Shown: one piece after another, positions 1 through 8,323 of the stretch
Layout of the letters: each line of letters begins with the position of its first letter
Numbering within the stretch: position 1 is the first letter of the stretch
NCBI GenBank assembly: GCA_050743265.1
Contig: JBOGEN010000217.1
Span: forward strand, 1 to 25,560
From: JBOGEN01 sp050743265
GTDB taxonomy: Bacteria > Actinomycetota > Actinomycetes > JBOGEN01
Length of the DNA: 25,560 bases
Direction of reading: 5' to 3'
The notes under the pieces: generated by a model
What the model was told of the DNA's origin: nothing
What the model saw: only the letters and a program-made list of their open reading frames with translations
The model's database searches: none
Position numbers and translations under genes: made by a program

Positions 1-1
1 G

Positions 2-928
2 GCCACTGCGATCGCGATCGGCCGGCTCGGTGGGCTGGGCGTGCTCAACCTCGAGGGCCTGTGGGCGCGCTACCAGGACCCGGAGCCGCTGCTCGCGGAG
101 ATCGCCGGTTTGGACGAGGGCACGGCCACTCGGCGGATGCAGGAGATCTACACCGAGCCGATCAAGGAAGACCTGATCGGGTTGCGGATCGAGCAGGTCA
201 AGGACGCCGGGCTGGCGGTCGCCGCCGCGCTCTCGCCGCAGCGCACCGCGCGGTACTACAAGGCCGTCGTGGACGCGGGCGTGGACCTGTTCGTCATCCG
301 CGGTACGACGGTGTCGGCCGAGCATGTGTCAGGCCGCGCCGAGCCGCTCAACCTCAAGCAGTTCATCTACGAGCTCGACATCCCGGTCGTGGTCGGCGGC
401 TGCGCGACCTACCAGGCGGCGCTGCACCTCATGCGTACCGGCGCGGCCGGCGTCCTGGTCGGCTTCGGCGGCGGGTCGGCCCACACCACGCGCAAGGTGC
501 TCGGTGTTGCCGTCCCGATGGCCACCGCCGTTGCCGACGTCGCCGCGGCGCGGCGCGACTACCTCGACGAGTCCGGCGGCCGGTACGTCCACGTCGTGGC
601 GGACGGGGGCATGACCGCGAGCGGTGACCTCGCCAAGGCCGTCGCCTGCGGAGCGGACGGGCTCATGATCGGCTCGCCGCTCGCCCGTGCCACCGAGGCG
701 CCGGGGCGGGGGTACCACTGGGGCGCGGAGGCCAGCCACAACGAGCTGCCCCGCGGTGCCCGGGTGGAGGTCGGCACGGTCGGCTCCCTCGAGCAGATCC
801 TGCTCGGGCCCTCGACCGTGCCGGACGGCTCGATGAACCTGTTCGGCGCCCTGCGCCGGGCGATGGCGACGACCGGGTACTCCGACCTCAAGGAGTTCCA
901 GCGCGTCGAGGTCACGGTCGGGGTCTGA
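2..928 (+). CDS. guaB3: GuaB3 family IMP dehydrogenase-like protein (5' end missing)
   Basis: Open from the first complete codon, so the start lies upstream; about 308 codons are visible against about 370-380 for the family. Sequence shows: the IMPDH/GMP reductase (beta/alpha)8 barrel, with a GRLGGLGVLNLEG strand near the left edge, an ADGGM-x-ASGDLAKA segment (the IMPDH Asp-Gly-Gly IMP-binding strand, about codons 593-650) and a GS-phosphate loop LMIGSPLA. The loop that holds the catalytic Cys in IMPDH (GSICTTR) reads GSAHTTR here, so the nucleophile is His (codon 482-484). The C-terminal DLKEFQRVEVTVGV is typical of GuaB3. Family knowledge: GuaB3 is a separate IMPDH branch; the cyanobacterial members have been described as IMP dehydrogenases, while the actinobacterial function is not established. 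Upstream guaB would be expected but is outside the window. Confidence 0.9.
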   Translation, partial: ATAIAIGRLGGLGVLNLEGLWARYQDPEPLLAEIAGLDEGTATRRMQEIYTEPIKEDLIGLRIEQVKDAGLAVAAALSPQRTARYYKAVVDAGVDLFVIRGTTVSAEHVSGRAEPLNLKQFIYELDIPVVVGGCATYQAALHLMRTGAAGVLVGFGGGSAHTTRKVLGVAVPMATAVADVAAARRDYLDESGGRYVHVVADGGMTASGDLAKAVACGADGLMIGSPLARATEAPGRGYHWGAEASHNELPRGARVEVGTVGSLEQILLGPSTVPDGSMNLFGALRRAMATTGYSDLKEFQRVEVTVGV

Positions 929-945
929 CGGAGCGCCCCGTCGCC

Positions 946-951
946 TACGCT
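946..951 (+). promoter_or_regulatory. Putative -10 hexamer of a leaderless glpD transcript
   Basis: TACGCT fits TANNNT and ends 8 bases before the GTG start of glpD. No Shine-Dalgarno is visible between the guaB3 stop and this start, so transcription probably begins at or next to the GTG. No convincing -35 is seen. Confidence 0.45.
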
Positions 952-959
952 CGGGCAGC

Positions 960-2693
960 GTGGGGAGCGGGAGCCTGGGTCCGGCCGAGCGGACGCGCGC
1001 GCTCGCGGCCCTGCAGGGTGGCGAGCTCGACGTCGTCGTCGTCGGCGGGGGCGTCGTCGGCGCCGGCACCGCTCTGGACGTGGCCACCCGGGGTCTGACC
1101 GTCGGCATCCTCGAGGCGCGTGACTGGGCGTCCGGCACGTCCAGCCGGTCGAGCAAGCTCATCCACGGCGGCCTTCGCTACCTCGAGCAGCTCAACGTCG
1201 GGCTCGTCCGCGAGGCGCTGGCCGAGCGGGGCCTGCTCGTGCAGCGGCTGGCGCCGCACCTCGTCCGCCCGGTGCCGTTCCTCTTCCCGCTCACGCACCG
1301 CGGGTGGGAGCGGTGCTACGTCGGTGCGGGGCTCGCGCTGTACGACACCCTCGGGTACGGGACCGGCCACTCCCGCGGCCTGCCGCACCACCGGCACCTG
1401 ACGCGCCGGCAGGCGTTGCGGCTCGCCCCCGCGCTGCGATCCGACGCGCTCGTGGGTGCACTGCAGTACTACGACGCCCAGGTGGACGACGCCCGGCACA
1501 CGCTCGCGCTCGTCCGCACCGCGGCCGCGTACGGGGCGCACACGGCCAACCGGGTCCAGGTCGTCGGGTTCCTCCGCGAGGGGGAGCGGGTCACCGGCGT
1601 CCGGGCGATCGACCTCGAGACGGCGGAGTCGTTCACCGTGCGGGCACGGGTCGTCGTGAACGCCACCGGGGTGTGGACCGACGACACGCAGGCGATGGTC
1701 GGCGGGCGCGGCCAGATCAGCGTGCGCGCCTCGAAGGGCGTGCACCTCGTGGTGCCGCGCGACCGCATCAGGTCCGACACCGGCATCGTCCTGCGGACCG
1801 AGCGCAGCGTGCTGTTCGTCATCCCGTGGGGCCGCCACTGGGTGATCGGGACGACCGACACGGACTGGACGCTCGACAAGGCGCACCCGGCGGCGAGCAG
1901 CACCGACATCGACTACGTGCTCGCGCACGTCAACGCCGTGCTGCGGACGCCGCTCACACGTCAGGACGTCGAGGGGGTGTACGCGGGACTGCGGCCGCTG
2001 CTCGCCGGGGAGTCCGAGCACACCTCGGCACTGTCCCGCGAGCACGTCGTCGCCACGCCCGTGCCGGGGCTCGTCATGGTGGCCGGCGGCAAGTACACGA
2101 CGTACCGGGTGATGGCCAAGGATGCGGTGGACGCTGCGGCGCACTCGCTCGGTGGCTGGGTCGCGCCGTCGTGCACCGACCGCATCCCGTTGCTCGGCGC
2201 GGAGGGGTTCCCCGCGCTGTGGAACGCCCGGGAGCGTCTCGCCGACGAGTCGGGCCTGCACGTCGCGCGGGTCGAGCACCTGCTCCGCCGGTACGGGTCC
2301 CTCGTGCACGACCTGCTCGCCCTGGTGGCGGACGACCCGGCGCTGGGCGAGCCGGTCCCGGGGGCGGACGACTACCTGCGTGCCGAGCTCGTGTACGCGG
2401 CGACGGAGGAGGGCGCCCGGCACCTCGACGACGTGCTCACCCGGCGTACGCGGATCTCGATCGAGTCCTGGGACCGCGGCGTCGAGGCGGCGCCGGACGC
2501 GGCTCGCCTCGTGGCGCCCGTCCTCGGGTGGGACACCGACCATGCCGCCCGCGAGGCCGAGCACTACCGCAAGCGCGTGGAGGCCGAGCGGGAGAGCCAG
2601 ACGAAGGCGGACGACCGCAGCGCCGACGCTGCCCGGCTCGGCGCGCCCGAGATCGTGCCGGTGGCGCCGGTCACCTCGCCGATGACCGGCTGA
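960..2693 (+). CDS. glpD: Glycerol-3-phosphate dehydrogenase (FAD, quinone-linked)
   Basis: 577 residues, the usual size for GlpD. Oxidises sn-glycerol 3-phosphate to dihydroxyacetone phosphate and passes electrons via FAD to membrane quinones. The Rossmann FAD motif VVGGGVVGAG lies at about residues 27-36. The GlpD signature SSRSSKLIHGGLRYLE is at 61-76, and a second FAD-region motif GVYAGLRPLL is in the middle. The C-terminal alpha-helical domain (after about 400) carries LLRRYGS and the terminal YRKRVEAERESQ, which is probably amphipathic. The GTG at 960 is chosen because the GlpD N-terminus begins directly there and a TANNNT box lies just upstream. It follows guaB3 by 31 bases and converges on the DUF1697 gene. 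Its partner kinase GlpK is encoded close by on the other strand. An Ala/Asp-rich tail after about residue 555 is not conserved. Confidence 0.95.
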   Translation: MGSGSLGPAERTRALAALQGGELDVVVVGGGVVGAGTALDVATRGLTVGILEARDWASGTSSRSSKLIHGGLRYLEQLNVGLVREALAERGLLVQRLAPHLVRPVPFLFPLTHRGWERCYVGAGLALYDTLGYGTGHSRGLPHHRHLTRRQALRLAPALRSDALVGALQYYDAQVDDARHTLALVRTAAAYGAHTANRVQVVGFLREGERVTGVRAIDLETAESFTVRARVVVNATGVWTDDTQAMVGGRGQISVRASKGVHLVVPRDRIRSDTGIVLRTERSVLFVIPWGRHWVIGTTDTDWTLDKAHPAASSTDIDYVLAHVNAVLRTPLTRQDVEGVYAGLRPLLAGESEHTSALSREHVVATPVPGLVMVAGGKYTTYRVMAKDAVDAAAHSLGGWVAPSCTDRIPLLGAEGFPALWNARERLADESGLHVARVEHLLRRYGSLVHDLLALVADDPALGEPVPGADDYLRAELVYAATEEGARHLDDVLTRRTRISIESWDRGVEAAPDAARLVAPVLGWDTDHAAREAEHYRKRVEAERESQTKADDRSADAARLGAPEIVPVAPVTSPMTG

Positions 2694-2715
2694 GCGCGCG
2701 CGCCGATCGAGCCCG

Positions 2716-3270
2716 TCAGCCCACCGGCTCGTCCGCCATGGCGAGCAGCCGCGTCACGGTGTTCCAGTTGCGCGCCGTCACCGTGACGCCGGGGAGGCGC
2801 TGCTCCCAGGCCGTGCGGTCGAGTCGTGAGGCCGTGACGCCGTCCGGCAGCCAGGCGTAGATCTCGCGGCCCCGGACGCGGAAGGCGTCCGGCGCGTACG
2901 CGTCCGGGTCGAGGTCGTCGAGCCGGTGCCCAGCGGGTTCGGAGAGGAACGTGACGAGGTAGCGCGCCCCGTCCGTGGCCACCCCCGCGAACGGGTCGGA
3001 CGCGACGACCGCGGCCAGCTCGTCCCGGCTGCGCACGACGACCCGCGCGTCGAACCCGAACCGCGCCGACAGCGCATCCTCGAGCGGCGCGACGAGCGCG
3101 TCCGAGGACCTCGCGTCTGCGGTGAGCAGCACGTTGCCGCTGCGCAGGTGCGTCCGGACGTCGCCGTGGCCGATCTCCGCCACGACGGCGCGCAGGTCGG
3201 CCATCGCGACCTGCCGCGAGCGCCCCAGGTTGATGCCCCGCAGCAGGGCCACGTACGTCGTCGTGGCCAC
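2716..3270 (-). CDS. DUF1697 family protein
   Basis: 184 residues, matching the usual length of DUF1697 proteins. The family N-terminus is clear: YVALLRGINLG followed by VAMADLR and the HLRSGNVLL strand, with a later EQRLPGVTVTARNWNTVTRL segment close to the C-terminus, which is the family's second conserved block. No enzymatic activity is established for DUF1697 and none can be assigned from this sequence. The GTG start is only 3 bases after the glpK stop, so it is almost certainly read on the glpK transcript and perhaps by translational coupling; no strong RBS is seen. Whether it has anything to do with glycerol metabolism is unknown. Its stop lies 22 bases from the convergent glpD stop. 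Confidence 0.9.
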   Translation of the reverse strand: MATTTYVALLRGINLGRSRQVAMADLRAVVAEIGHGDVRTHLRSGNVLLTADARSSDALVAPLEDALSARFGFDARVVVRSRDELAAVVASDPFAGVATDGARYLVTFLSEPAGHRLDDLDPDAYAPDAFRVRGREIYAWLPDGVTASRLDRTAWEQRLPGVTVTARNWNTVTRLLAMADEPVG

Positions 3271-3273
3271 GGC

Positions 3274-4800
3274 TCAGCGGTCGCTCTCGTCGTCGACGTC
3301 GACCCAGTCCAGCGTCCGCTCGACGGCCTTGCGCCAGCCGGCGTACCCCCGCGCCCGCTGCGCGTCGCTCCACGTCGGCTCGAAGCGCCGGTCCTCGGCC
3401 CAGTGGGTGCGCAGCTCGTCGAACCCGCTCCAGAACCCGGTGGCCAGCCCTGCCGCGTACGCGGCCCCGAGCGCGGTCGTCTCCGGCACGACGGGACGCG
3501 ACACCGGAATGCCCAGCACGTCCGCCTGGATCTGCATGAGCAGGTCGTTGGCGGTCGCGCCGCCGTCCACCTTGAGCACGTCGAGGGACGTGCCCGAGTC
3601 GGCCACCATCGCGTCGGCGACCTCCCTGGACTGGTACGCGATCGCCTCCAGCGTCGCCCGGGCCAGGTGGGCGTTCGTGTGGAAGCGGGCGAGCCCGACG
3701 ATCGCCCCCCGGGCGTCCGACCGCCAGTGCGGGGCGAACAGTCCGGAGAACGCCGGCACGAAGTAGACGCCGCCGTTGTCCTCGACCTGGCGGGCGAGCG
3801 TCTCCGACTCGGCCGCGCCGGTGATGATGCCGAGCTGGTCGCGCAGCCACTGCACGGCCGAGCCGGTGACCGCCATCGAGCCCTCGAGCGCGTACACCGG
3901 GGCCTCGTCGCCGAACCGGTACAGCACGGTGGTGAGCAAGCCGTGCTTGCTGCGGACGAGGTCCGTGCCGGTGTTGAGCAGCAGGAAGTTGCCCGTCCCG
4001 TACGTGTTCTTCGCCTCACCCGGGTCGAAGCAGACCTGCCCCACGGTGGCCGCCTGCTGGTCGCCGAGAGCGGACGCGATCGGGACCTCGCCGCCGAACG
4101 GGCCGTCGGCGTCGGTGGTGCCGAGGTCGCCGGAGGAGGGCCGGATCTCCGGCAGCATCGCGGCCGGGATCCCGAAGATGCCGAGCAGCTCCTCGTCCCA
4201 GTCCATGGTCTGCAGGTCCATGAGCATCGTGCGGGAGGCGTTGGTCACGTCGGTGACGTGCAGGCCGCCGCGGGGGCCGCCGGTGAGGTTCCAGATCAGC
4301 CACGAGTCGACCGTGCCGAAGACGGCCTCCCCGCGCTCGCCCCGCTCGGCCAGGCCCTCGACGTTCTCGAGCAGCCACTGCATCTTGCCGCCGGCGAAGT
4401 ACGTCGCGGGCGGCAGGCCGGTCCTGGCCCGGATCGTCTCGCCGCGGCTGTCCTGGGCCAGCGCCGAGGCGATGCGGTCGGTCCGGGTGTCCTGCCAGAC
4501 GATCGCGTGCGCGAGAGGACGCCCGGTCCGCGGGTCCCACACGACGGTCGTCTCGCGCTGGTTGGTGATACCGACGGCGGCGAGGTCGGCGTGGCCGAGG
4601 GAGGCCTTGTCCAGCGCGCGCGAGATGACCGTCCGGGTACGCTCCCAGATCTCCCCTGCGTCGTGCTCGACCCACCCGGCTCGCGGAAGGATCTGCGAGT
4701 GCTCGAGCTGGTGCCGGGCGACCTCCCGGCCCTTCCGGTCGAACAGCATGAACCGGGTGCTCGTCGTGCCCTGGTCGATGGCACCGATGTGGTCCGGCAT
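3274..4800 (-). CDS. glpK: Glycerol kinase
   Basis: 508 residues, the normal length for GlpK. Phosphorylates glycerol with ATP to sn-glycerol 3-phosphate, the substrate of GlpD encoded on the opposite strand. FGGY-kinase features: phosphate-1 loop GAIDQGTTSTR near residue 6, the glycerol-binding WVEHDAGEIW and TNQRETT blocks, TNASRTMLMDL in the middle, GTGNFLLLNTG, and the second FGGY signature DGGATANDLLMQIQADVLG before the C-terminus. The ATG at 4800 is preferred over an in-frame start 36 bases upstream because an AAGGGG ribosome binding site lies 7 bases before it and GlpK proteins begin at this point. No glpF or glycerol regulator is next to it. Divergent from gabD2 with a 118-base gap. 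Confidence 0.96.
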   Translation of the reverse strand: MPDHIGAIDQGTTSTRFMLFDRKGREVARHQLEHSQILPRAGWVEHDAGEIWERTRTVISRALDKASLGHADLAAVGITNQRETTVVWDPRTGRPLAHAIVWQDTRTDRIASALAQDSRGETIRARTGLPPATYFAGGKMQWLLENVEGLAERGERGEAVFGTVDSWLIWNLTGGPRGGLHVTDVTNASRTMLMDLQTMDWDEELLGIFGIPAAMLPEIRPSSGDLGTTDADGPFGGEVPIASALGDQQAATVGQVCFDPGEAKNTYGTGNFLLLNTGTDLVRSKHGLLTTVLYRFGDEAPVYALEGSMAVTGSAVQWLRDQLGIITGAAESETLARQVEDNGGVYFVPAFSGLFAPHWRSDARGAIVGLARFHTNAHLARATLEAIAYQSREVADAMVADSGTSLDVLKVDGGATANDLLMQIQADVLGIPVSRPVVPETTALGAAYAAGLATGFWSGFDELRTHWAEDRRFEPTWSDAQRARGYAGWRKAVERTLDWVDVDDESDR

Positions 4801-4807
4801 CGGCTGG

Positions 4808-4815
4808 CCCCTTTC
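4808..4815 (-). promoter_or_regulatory. Ribosome binding site of glpK
   Basis: GAAAGGGG on the minus strand, 7 bases before the ATG at 4800. It decides the start codon: the upstream in-frame alternative (4836) has no such site. Confidence 0.7.
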
Positions 4816-4906
4816 TCGTCCGGTGACCACACTCACACACCGGGTCGCCGCTGCTCGGCAAGCCCCTGGCCGTTACCTGTCGGTCGTCGGGCCGGGCGCC
4901 GGTGTC

Positions 4907-4912
4907 TAGGCT
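4907..4912 (+). promoter_or_regulatory. Putative -10 hexamer of leaderless gabD2 transcript
   Basis: TAGGCT, then 6 bases, then the ATG at 4919. No purine-rich RBS precedes the ATG. The 118-base region 4801-4918 between the divergent glpK and gabD2 genes holds both promoters; I could not identify a good glpK promoter. Confidence 0.5.
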
Positions 4913-4918
4913 GCGCCC

Positions 4919-6496
4919 ATGACTGCCGAGGTACGCGAGCCGTTCCGCTCCCCGGTGCTCGAGGAGGGCACGCTCGCCAGGCTGGCCCAGCGGGTCGTCG
5001 CCGCCCCCGGCGCGGCACGGTACGAGACACGGGCGCCCTTCACCGGGGACCCGCTCGCCAGCCTGCCGCTGTCCACGCCCGCGGACGTCGCCCAGGCGTA
5101 CGCGGGGGCGCGGGTCGCGCAGGAGACCTGGGCGCAGACCCCCCTCGCGGAGCGTGCCCGCATCCTGCTGCGCTACCACGACCTCGTGCTCGACCGGCAG
5201 GACGAGGTGCTCGACCTCGTCCAGCTCGAGACGGGCAAGGCCAGGCCGCACGCGTTCGAAGAGGTCGCCGACGTGGCGCTGGTGAGTCGCCACTACGCCC
5301 GGACGGCGGCGCGCCACCTCCGGACCGAGCGCCACCGCGGCCTGGTACCGCTGCTCACCCGGGCCGACGTCGTCCATCACCCCAAGGGGGTCGTCGGCAT
5401 CGTCGCCCCCTGGAACTACCCGCTCACGCTGGCCGTGACGGACGCCCTGCCTGCCCTCATCGCCGGTAACGGGGTCGTGCTCAAGCCCGACTCGCAGACC
5501 GCGCTCACCGCGCTGTGGGCGGTCGACCTGCTGGAGCGGGCCGGGCTGCCGGCGGGGCTCTTCCACGTCGTGCTCGGGGACGGGCCGGTGATCGGCCCCG
5601 CCGTGGTCGACGGCGCCGACTTCGTCTGCTTCACCGGGTCCACCCGGACGGGACGCGAGGTCGCTCAGCGCGCCGCCGCCCGCCTCGTCGGGTGCTCGCT
5701 CGAGCTCGGCGGCAAGAATGCCCTGCTCGTCCTGGACGACGCCGACCTCGACCGGGCGGCCGAGGGCGCCGTCCGGTCGTGCTTCTCCACTGCGGGCCAG
5801 CTCTGCATCTCCACCGAGCGCGTGCTCGTCGCGGATGCCGTGTACGACGCGTTCGTCCCGAAGTTCGTCTCCCGGGTCCAGGCGATGACGGTCGGGCCGG
5901 GCCTCGGGTGGGACGTCGACATGGGCTCCCTCATCTCGCTGGCCCAGCTCGAGCGCACGACCGCGCACGTCGAGGACGCCGTGGACAAGGGCGCAACCGT
6001 CCTCGCCGGCGGCAAGCCGCGTCCCGACCTCGGTCCGCTGTTCTTCGAGCCGACGGTGCTCACCGACGTCACCGAGGACATGACCTGCCATGCCGAGGAG
6101 ACGTTCGGCCCGGTCGCGATCCTCCGGCGGGTCCGGGACGAGAACGAGGCCGTCCGGCTCGCCAACGACACCCCGTACGGGCTCAACGCCTGCGTCTGGA
6201 CGCGGGACGTGCGGCGCGGGCGCCGGGTCGCCACCCGGCTCGAGTCGGGCACGGTGAACGTCAACGAGGCGTACGGTCCCTCGTGGGGGTCCACGGCGGC
6301 ACCCATGGGGGGCATGGGCGACTCGGGGCTCGGCCGGCGACACGGCGTCGAGGGCCTGCTCAAGTACACCGAGCCGCAGACGGTTGCCACCCAGCGGCTG
6401 CTGCCGCTGGGGGCGCCCGACCAGCTCACCGAGCAGCAGTGGGCCCGGCTGTTCACCGCGGGGCTGCGGCTGCTCAAGCGGGCACGGCTCGGCTGA
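4919..6496 (+). CDS. gabD2: Succinate-semialdehyde dehydrogenase, GabD2 type
   Basis: 525 residues. Oxidises succinic semialdehyde to succinate with NAD(P)+, the last step of 4-aminobutyrate breakdown. Aldehyde dehydrogenase features: PWNYP with Asn166, cofactor-binding LKPDSQT with Lys189, FTGSTRTGR at about 239, general base Glu262 in LELGGKN, nucleophile Cys296 in GQLCIS, and ETFGPV followed by NDTPYGLNA. The long blocks KGVVGIVAPWNYP, VDMGSLIS and SAPMGGMG-like APMGGMGDSGLGRRHG with GLLKYTE closely match the mycobacterial GabD2 subgroup, which supports this name over a generic aldehyde dehydrogenase. Compared with that protein there is an N-terminal extension of about 15-20 residues and a C-terminal tail. 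It precedes the GMC oxidoreductase by 14 bases and is probably co-transcribed. Substrate preference is inferred from family similarity. Confidence 0.9.
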   Translation: MTAEVREPFRSPVLEEGTLARLAQRVVAAPGAARYETRAPFTGDPLASLPLSTPADVAQAYAGARVAQETWAQTPLAERARILLRYHDLVLDRQDEVLDLVQLETGKARPHAFEEVADVALVSRHYARTAARHLRTERHRGLVPLLTRADVVHHPKGVVGIVAPWNYPLTLAVTDALPALIAGNGVVLKPDSQTALTALWAVDLLERAGLPAGLFHVVLGDGPVIGPAVVDGADFVCFTGSTRTGREVAQRAAARLVGCSLELGGKNALLVLDDADLDRAAEGAVRSCFSTAGQLCISTERVLVADAVYDAFVPKFVSRVQAMTVGPGLGWDVDMGSLISLAQLERTTAHVEDAVDKGATVLAGGKPRPDLGPLFFEPTVLTDVTEDMTCHAEETFGPVAILRRVRDENEAVRLANDTPYGLNACVWTRDVRRGRRVATRLESGTVNVNEAYGPSWGSTAAPMGGMGDSGLGRRHGVEGLLKYTEPQTVATQRLLPLGAPDQLTEQQWARLFTAGLRLLKRARLG

Positions 6497-6510
6497 GAAT
6501 CGGGGGAGCG

Positions 6511-8313
6511 ATGGGCACGGCGCAGGGGCAGGGCAGCCAGCAAGGTCGGCACGCGCAGGGCACAACGGCCGACCGCAGCGCGGCGAACGACAGCGGGGGG
6601 CACGACTACGACGTCGTCGTCGTGGGCTCGGGCTTCGGCGGCAGCGTCAGCGCGCTGCGGCTCACCGAGAAGGGATACCGGGTCGCGGTGCTCGAGGCGG
6701 GGCGCCGTTTCGACGCGGACACGCTGCCGAAGACGTCGTGGAACCTGCCCGCGTTCGTGTGGATGCCCGCGCTCGGATTCAAGGGGATCCAGCGCATCAC
6801 CTGGCTCGACGACGTCGTCGTGCTCTCGGGCGCCGGCGTGGGCGGGGGGTCGCTCGTCTACGCCAACACGCTGTACGAGCCGATGCCGCCGTTCTACGCC
6901 GACAAGCAGTGGGCGCACATCACCGACTGGCGCAGCGAGTTGGCCCCGTACTACGACCAGGCGCAGCGGATGCTCGGCGTCACGACGTACCCCCACGTCA
7001 CGGCCTCGGACGAGGCGATGCGCGACGTCGCCGACGAGATGGGCATGGGCGAGACGTGGCACCCGACCCCGGTCGGGGTCTACTTCGGCGAGGCCGGGGA
7101 GACCGTGCCCGACCCGTACTTCGGCGGGGCCGGGCCGGAGCGCACCGGCTGCGTCGAGTGCGGCGCCTGCATGACCGGGTGCCGGTTCGGCGCGAAGAAC
7201 GACCTGACCACGAACTACCTCTACCTGGCCGAACGTGCCGGGTCGGAGATCGTGCCCGAGACCACGGTCACCGGGCTGCGTCCGCTGCCCGAGGGCGGGT
7301 ACGCGGTCGAGACCGAGCACACCGGCGGGCCGCTCTCGCGGCTCACCGGCCGGCGGACGCACACGTACACCGCCGGCCAGGTGGTGCTGGCGGCCGGGGC
7401 GCTGGGCTCGCAGACGCTGCTGCACCGGATGAAGGACTCCGGCACGCTTCCCGGGCTCTCGGACCGCCTCGGCCTGCTCACGCGGACGAACTCGGAGGCC
7501 CTGCTCGGCGCGGAGCGTCCGAAGGCGGACGGCCCGGACTACTCGCACGGCGTGGCCATCACCTCGTCGTTCCACCCGGACGAGGAGACCCACATCGAGC
7601 CCGTCCGGTACGGCAAGGGCAGCAACGCGATGGGCCTGCTCTCCACGATCCTCGTGGACGGTGGCGGCCGGCTGCCCCGGTGGGCGAAGTTCGTCGGCGC
7701 CGCCGCCCGCGACCCGCTGACGTTCGCCCGGTCCCTGACCGTGCGGCGCTGGTCCGAGCGCACCGTGATCGCGCTCGTCATGCAGACCAAGGACAACTCG
7801 CTCACCGTCTACATGAAACGCACCCTGCTCGGGGGGCGCCGGCTGGCCACCAAGCAGGGCCACGGCGAGCCCAACCCCACCTGGATCCCGGTCGGGCACG
7901 ACGCCGTACGCCGCCTGGCCCGCCGGATCGGCGGCGAGCCGGGCGGCACCTGGGCGGACGTGGCGAACATCCCGATGACGGCCCATTTCATCGGCGGCTG
8001 CGTGATCGGGGACTCGCCCGAGACCGGCGTGGTGGACCCGTACCAGCGGGTCCACGGGTACCCGGGGCTGCACGTCGCCGACGGGTCGGCGATCTCGGCG
8101 AACCTCGGCGTCAACCCGTCCCTCACGATCACCGCGCAGGCCGAGCGCGCGATGGCGCTCTGGCCCAACCGGGGGGACGCCGACCCCCGGCCGGCACCCG
8201 GGTCCGCGTACCGGCGGGTCGACCCGGTTGCGCCGAAGAACGCCGCGGTCCCGGCCCAGGCCCCGGCGGGCCTGCGGCTCACCACCCAGCGCGAGGACCG
8301 CGGGGCGAGGTAG
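6511..8313 (+). CDS. GMC family oxidoreductase, ChoD-like
   Basis: 600 residues, FAD-dependent. The ATG is preceded by GGGGGAG with good spacing. A Gln/Gly-rich N-terminus of about 30 residues precedes DYDVVVVGSGFGGS (FAD dinucleotide motif, 34-45) and LEAGRRF. VGGGSLVYAN at 110-119 is the second FAD contact. Near the C-terminus come AHFIGGCVIG, GLHVADGSAISANLGVNPSLTITAQAERA, which hold the His and Asn expected in the GMC active site. Residues 214-224 form CVECGACMTGC, a CxxCxxCxxxC pattern followed by R-x-GAKN. Family knowledge: this subgroup includes mycobacterial ChoD, long annotated cholesterol oxidase, which sits near guaB3 as here. The true substrate is open. It has no signal peptide. 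It is followed by the O-methyltransferase, whose -10 box overlaps its TAG stop. Confidence 0.88.
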   Translation: MGTAQGQGSQQGRHAQGTTADRSAANDSGGHDYDVVVVGSGFGGSVSALRLTEKGYRVAVLEAGRRFDADTLPKTSWNLPAFVWMPALGFKGIQRITWLDDVVVLSGAGVGGGSLVYANTLYEPMPPFYADKQWAHITDWRSELAPYYDQAQRMLGVTTYPHVTASDEAMRDVADEMGMGETWHPTPVGVYFGEAGETVPDPYFGGAGPERTGCVECGACMTGCRFGAKNDLTTNYLYLAERAGSEIVPETTVTGLRPLPEGGYAVETEHTGGPLSRLTGRRTHTYTAGQVVLAAGALGSQTLLHRMKDSGTLPGLSDRLGLLTRTNSEALLGAERPKADGPDYSHGVAITSSFHPDEETHIEPVRYGKGSNAMGLLSTILVDGGGRLPRWAKFVGAAARDPLTFARSLTVRRWSERTVIALVMQTKDNSLTVYMKRTLLGGRRLATKQGHGEPNPTWIPVGHDAVRRLARRIGGEPGGTWADVANIPMTAHFIGGCVIGDSPETGVVDPYQRVHGYPGLHVADGSAISANLGVNPSLTITAQAERAMALWPNRGDADPRPAPGSAYRRVDPVAPKNAAVPAQAPAGLRLTTQREDRGAR

Positions 8314-8316
8314 GTT
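8311..8316 (+). promoter_or_regulatory. Putative -10 hexamer overlapping the GMC oxidoreductase stop codon
   Basis: TAGGTT begins with the TAG stop of the upstream gene and ends 7 bases before the GTG start of the methyltransferase, giving a leaderless arrangement. No Shine-Dalgarno is present. Confidence 0.45.
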
Positions 8317-8323
8317 CGCTGGC

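Noticed and set aside
945..2564. Open frame of 539 codons antisense to glpD
   Set aside because: Frame shadow of glpD in GC-rich DNA: Arg/Pro/Gly/Val/Asp-rich with no motif; the plus-strand frame holds a complete GlpD.
2694..2715. GC dinucleotide run between glpD and DUF1697 as a terminator
   Set aside because: Self-complementary but without a distinct stem-loop; too short to support a call.
2926..5469. 847-codon plus-strand frame across DUF1697, glpK and gabD2
   Set aside because: It is the complement of real minus-strand genes and then an off-frame of gabD2; no coherent protein.
5515..6510. In-frame upstream extension of the GMC oxidoreductase
   Set aside because: It overlaps gabD2 in another frame and is Arg/Gly-rich; the RBS at 6501-6508 and ATG at 6511 mark the start.
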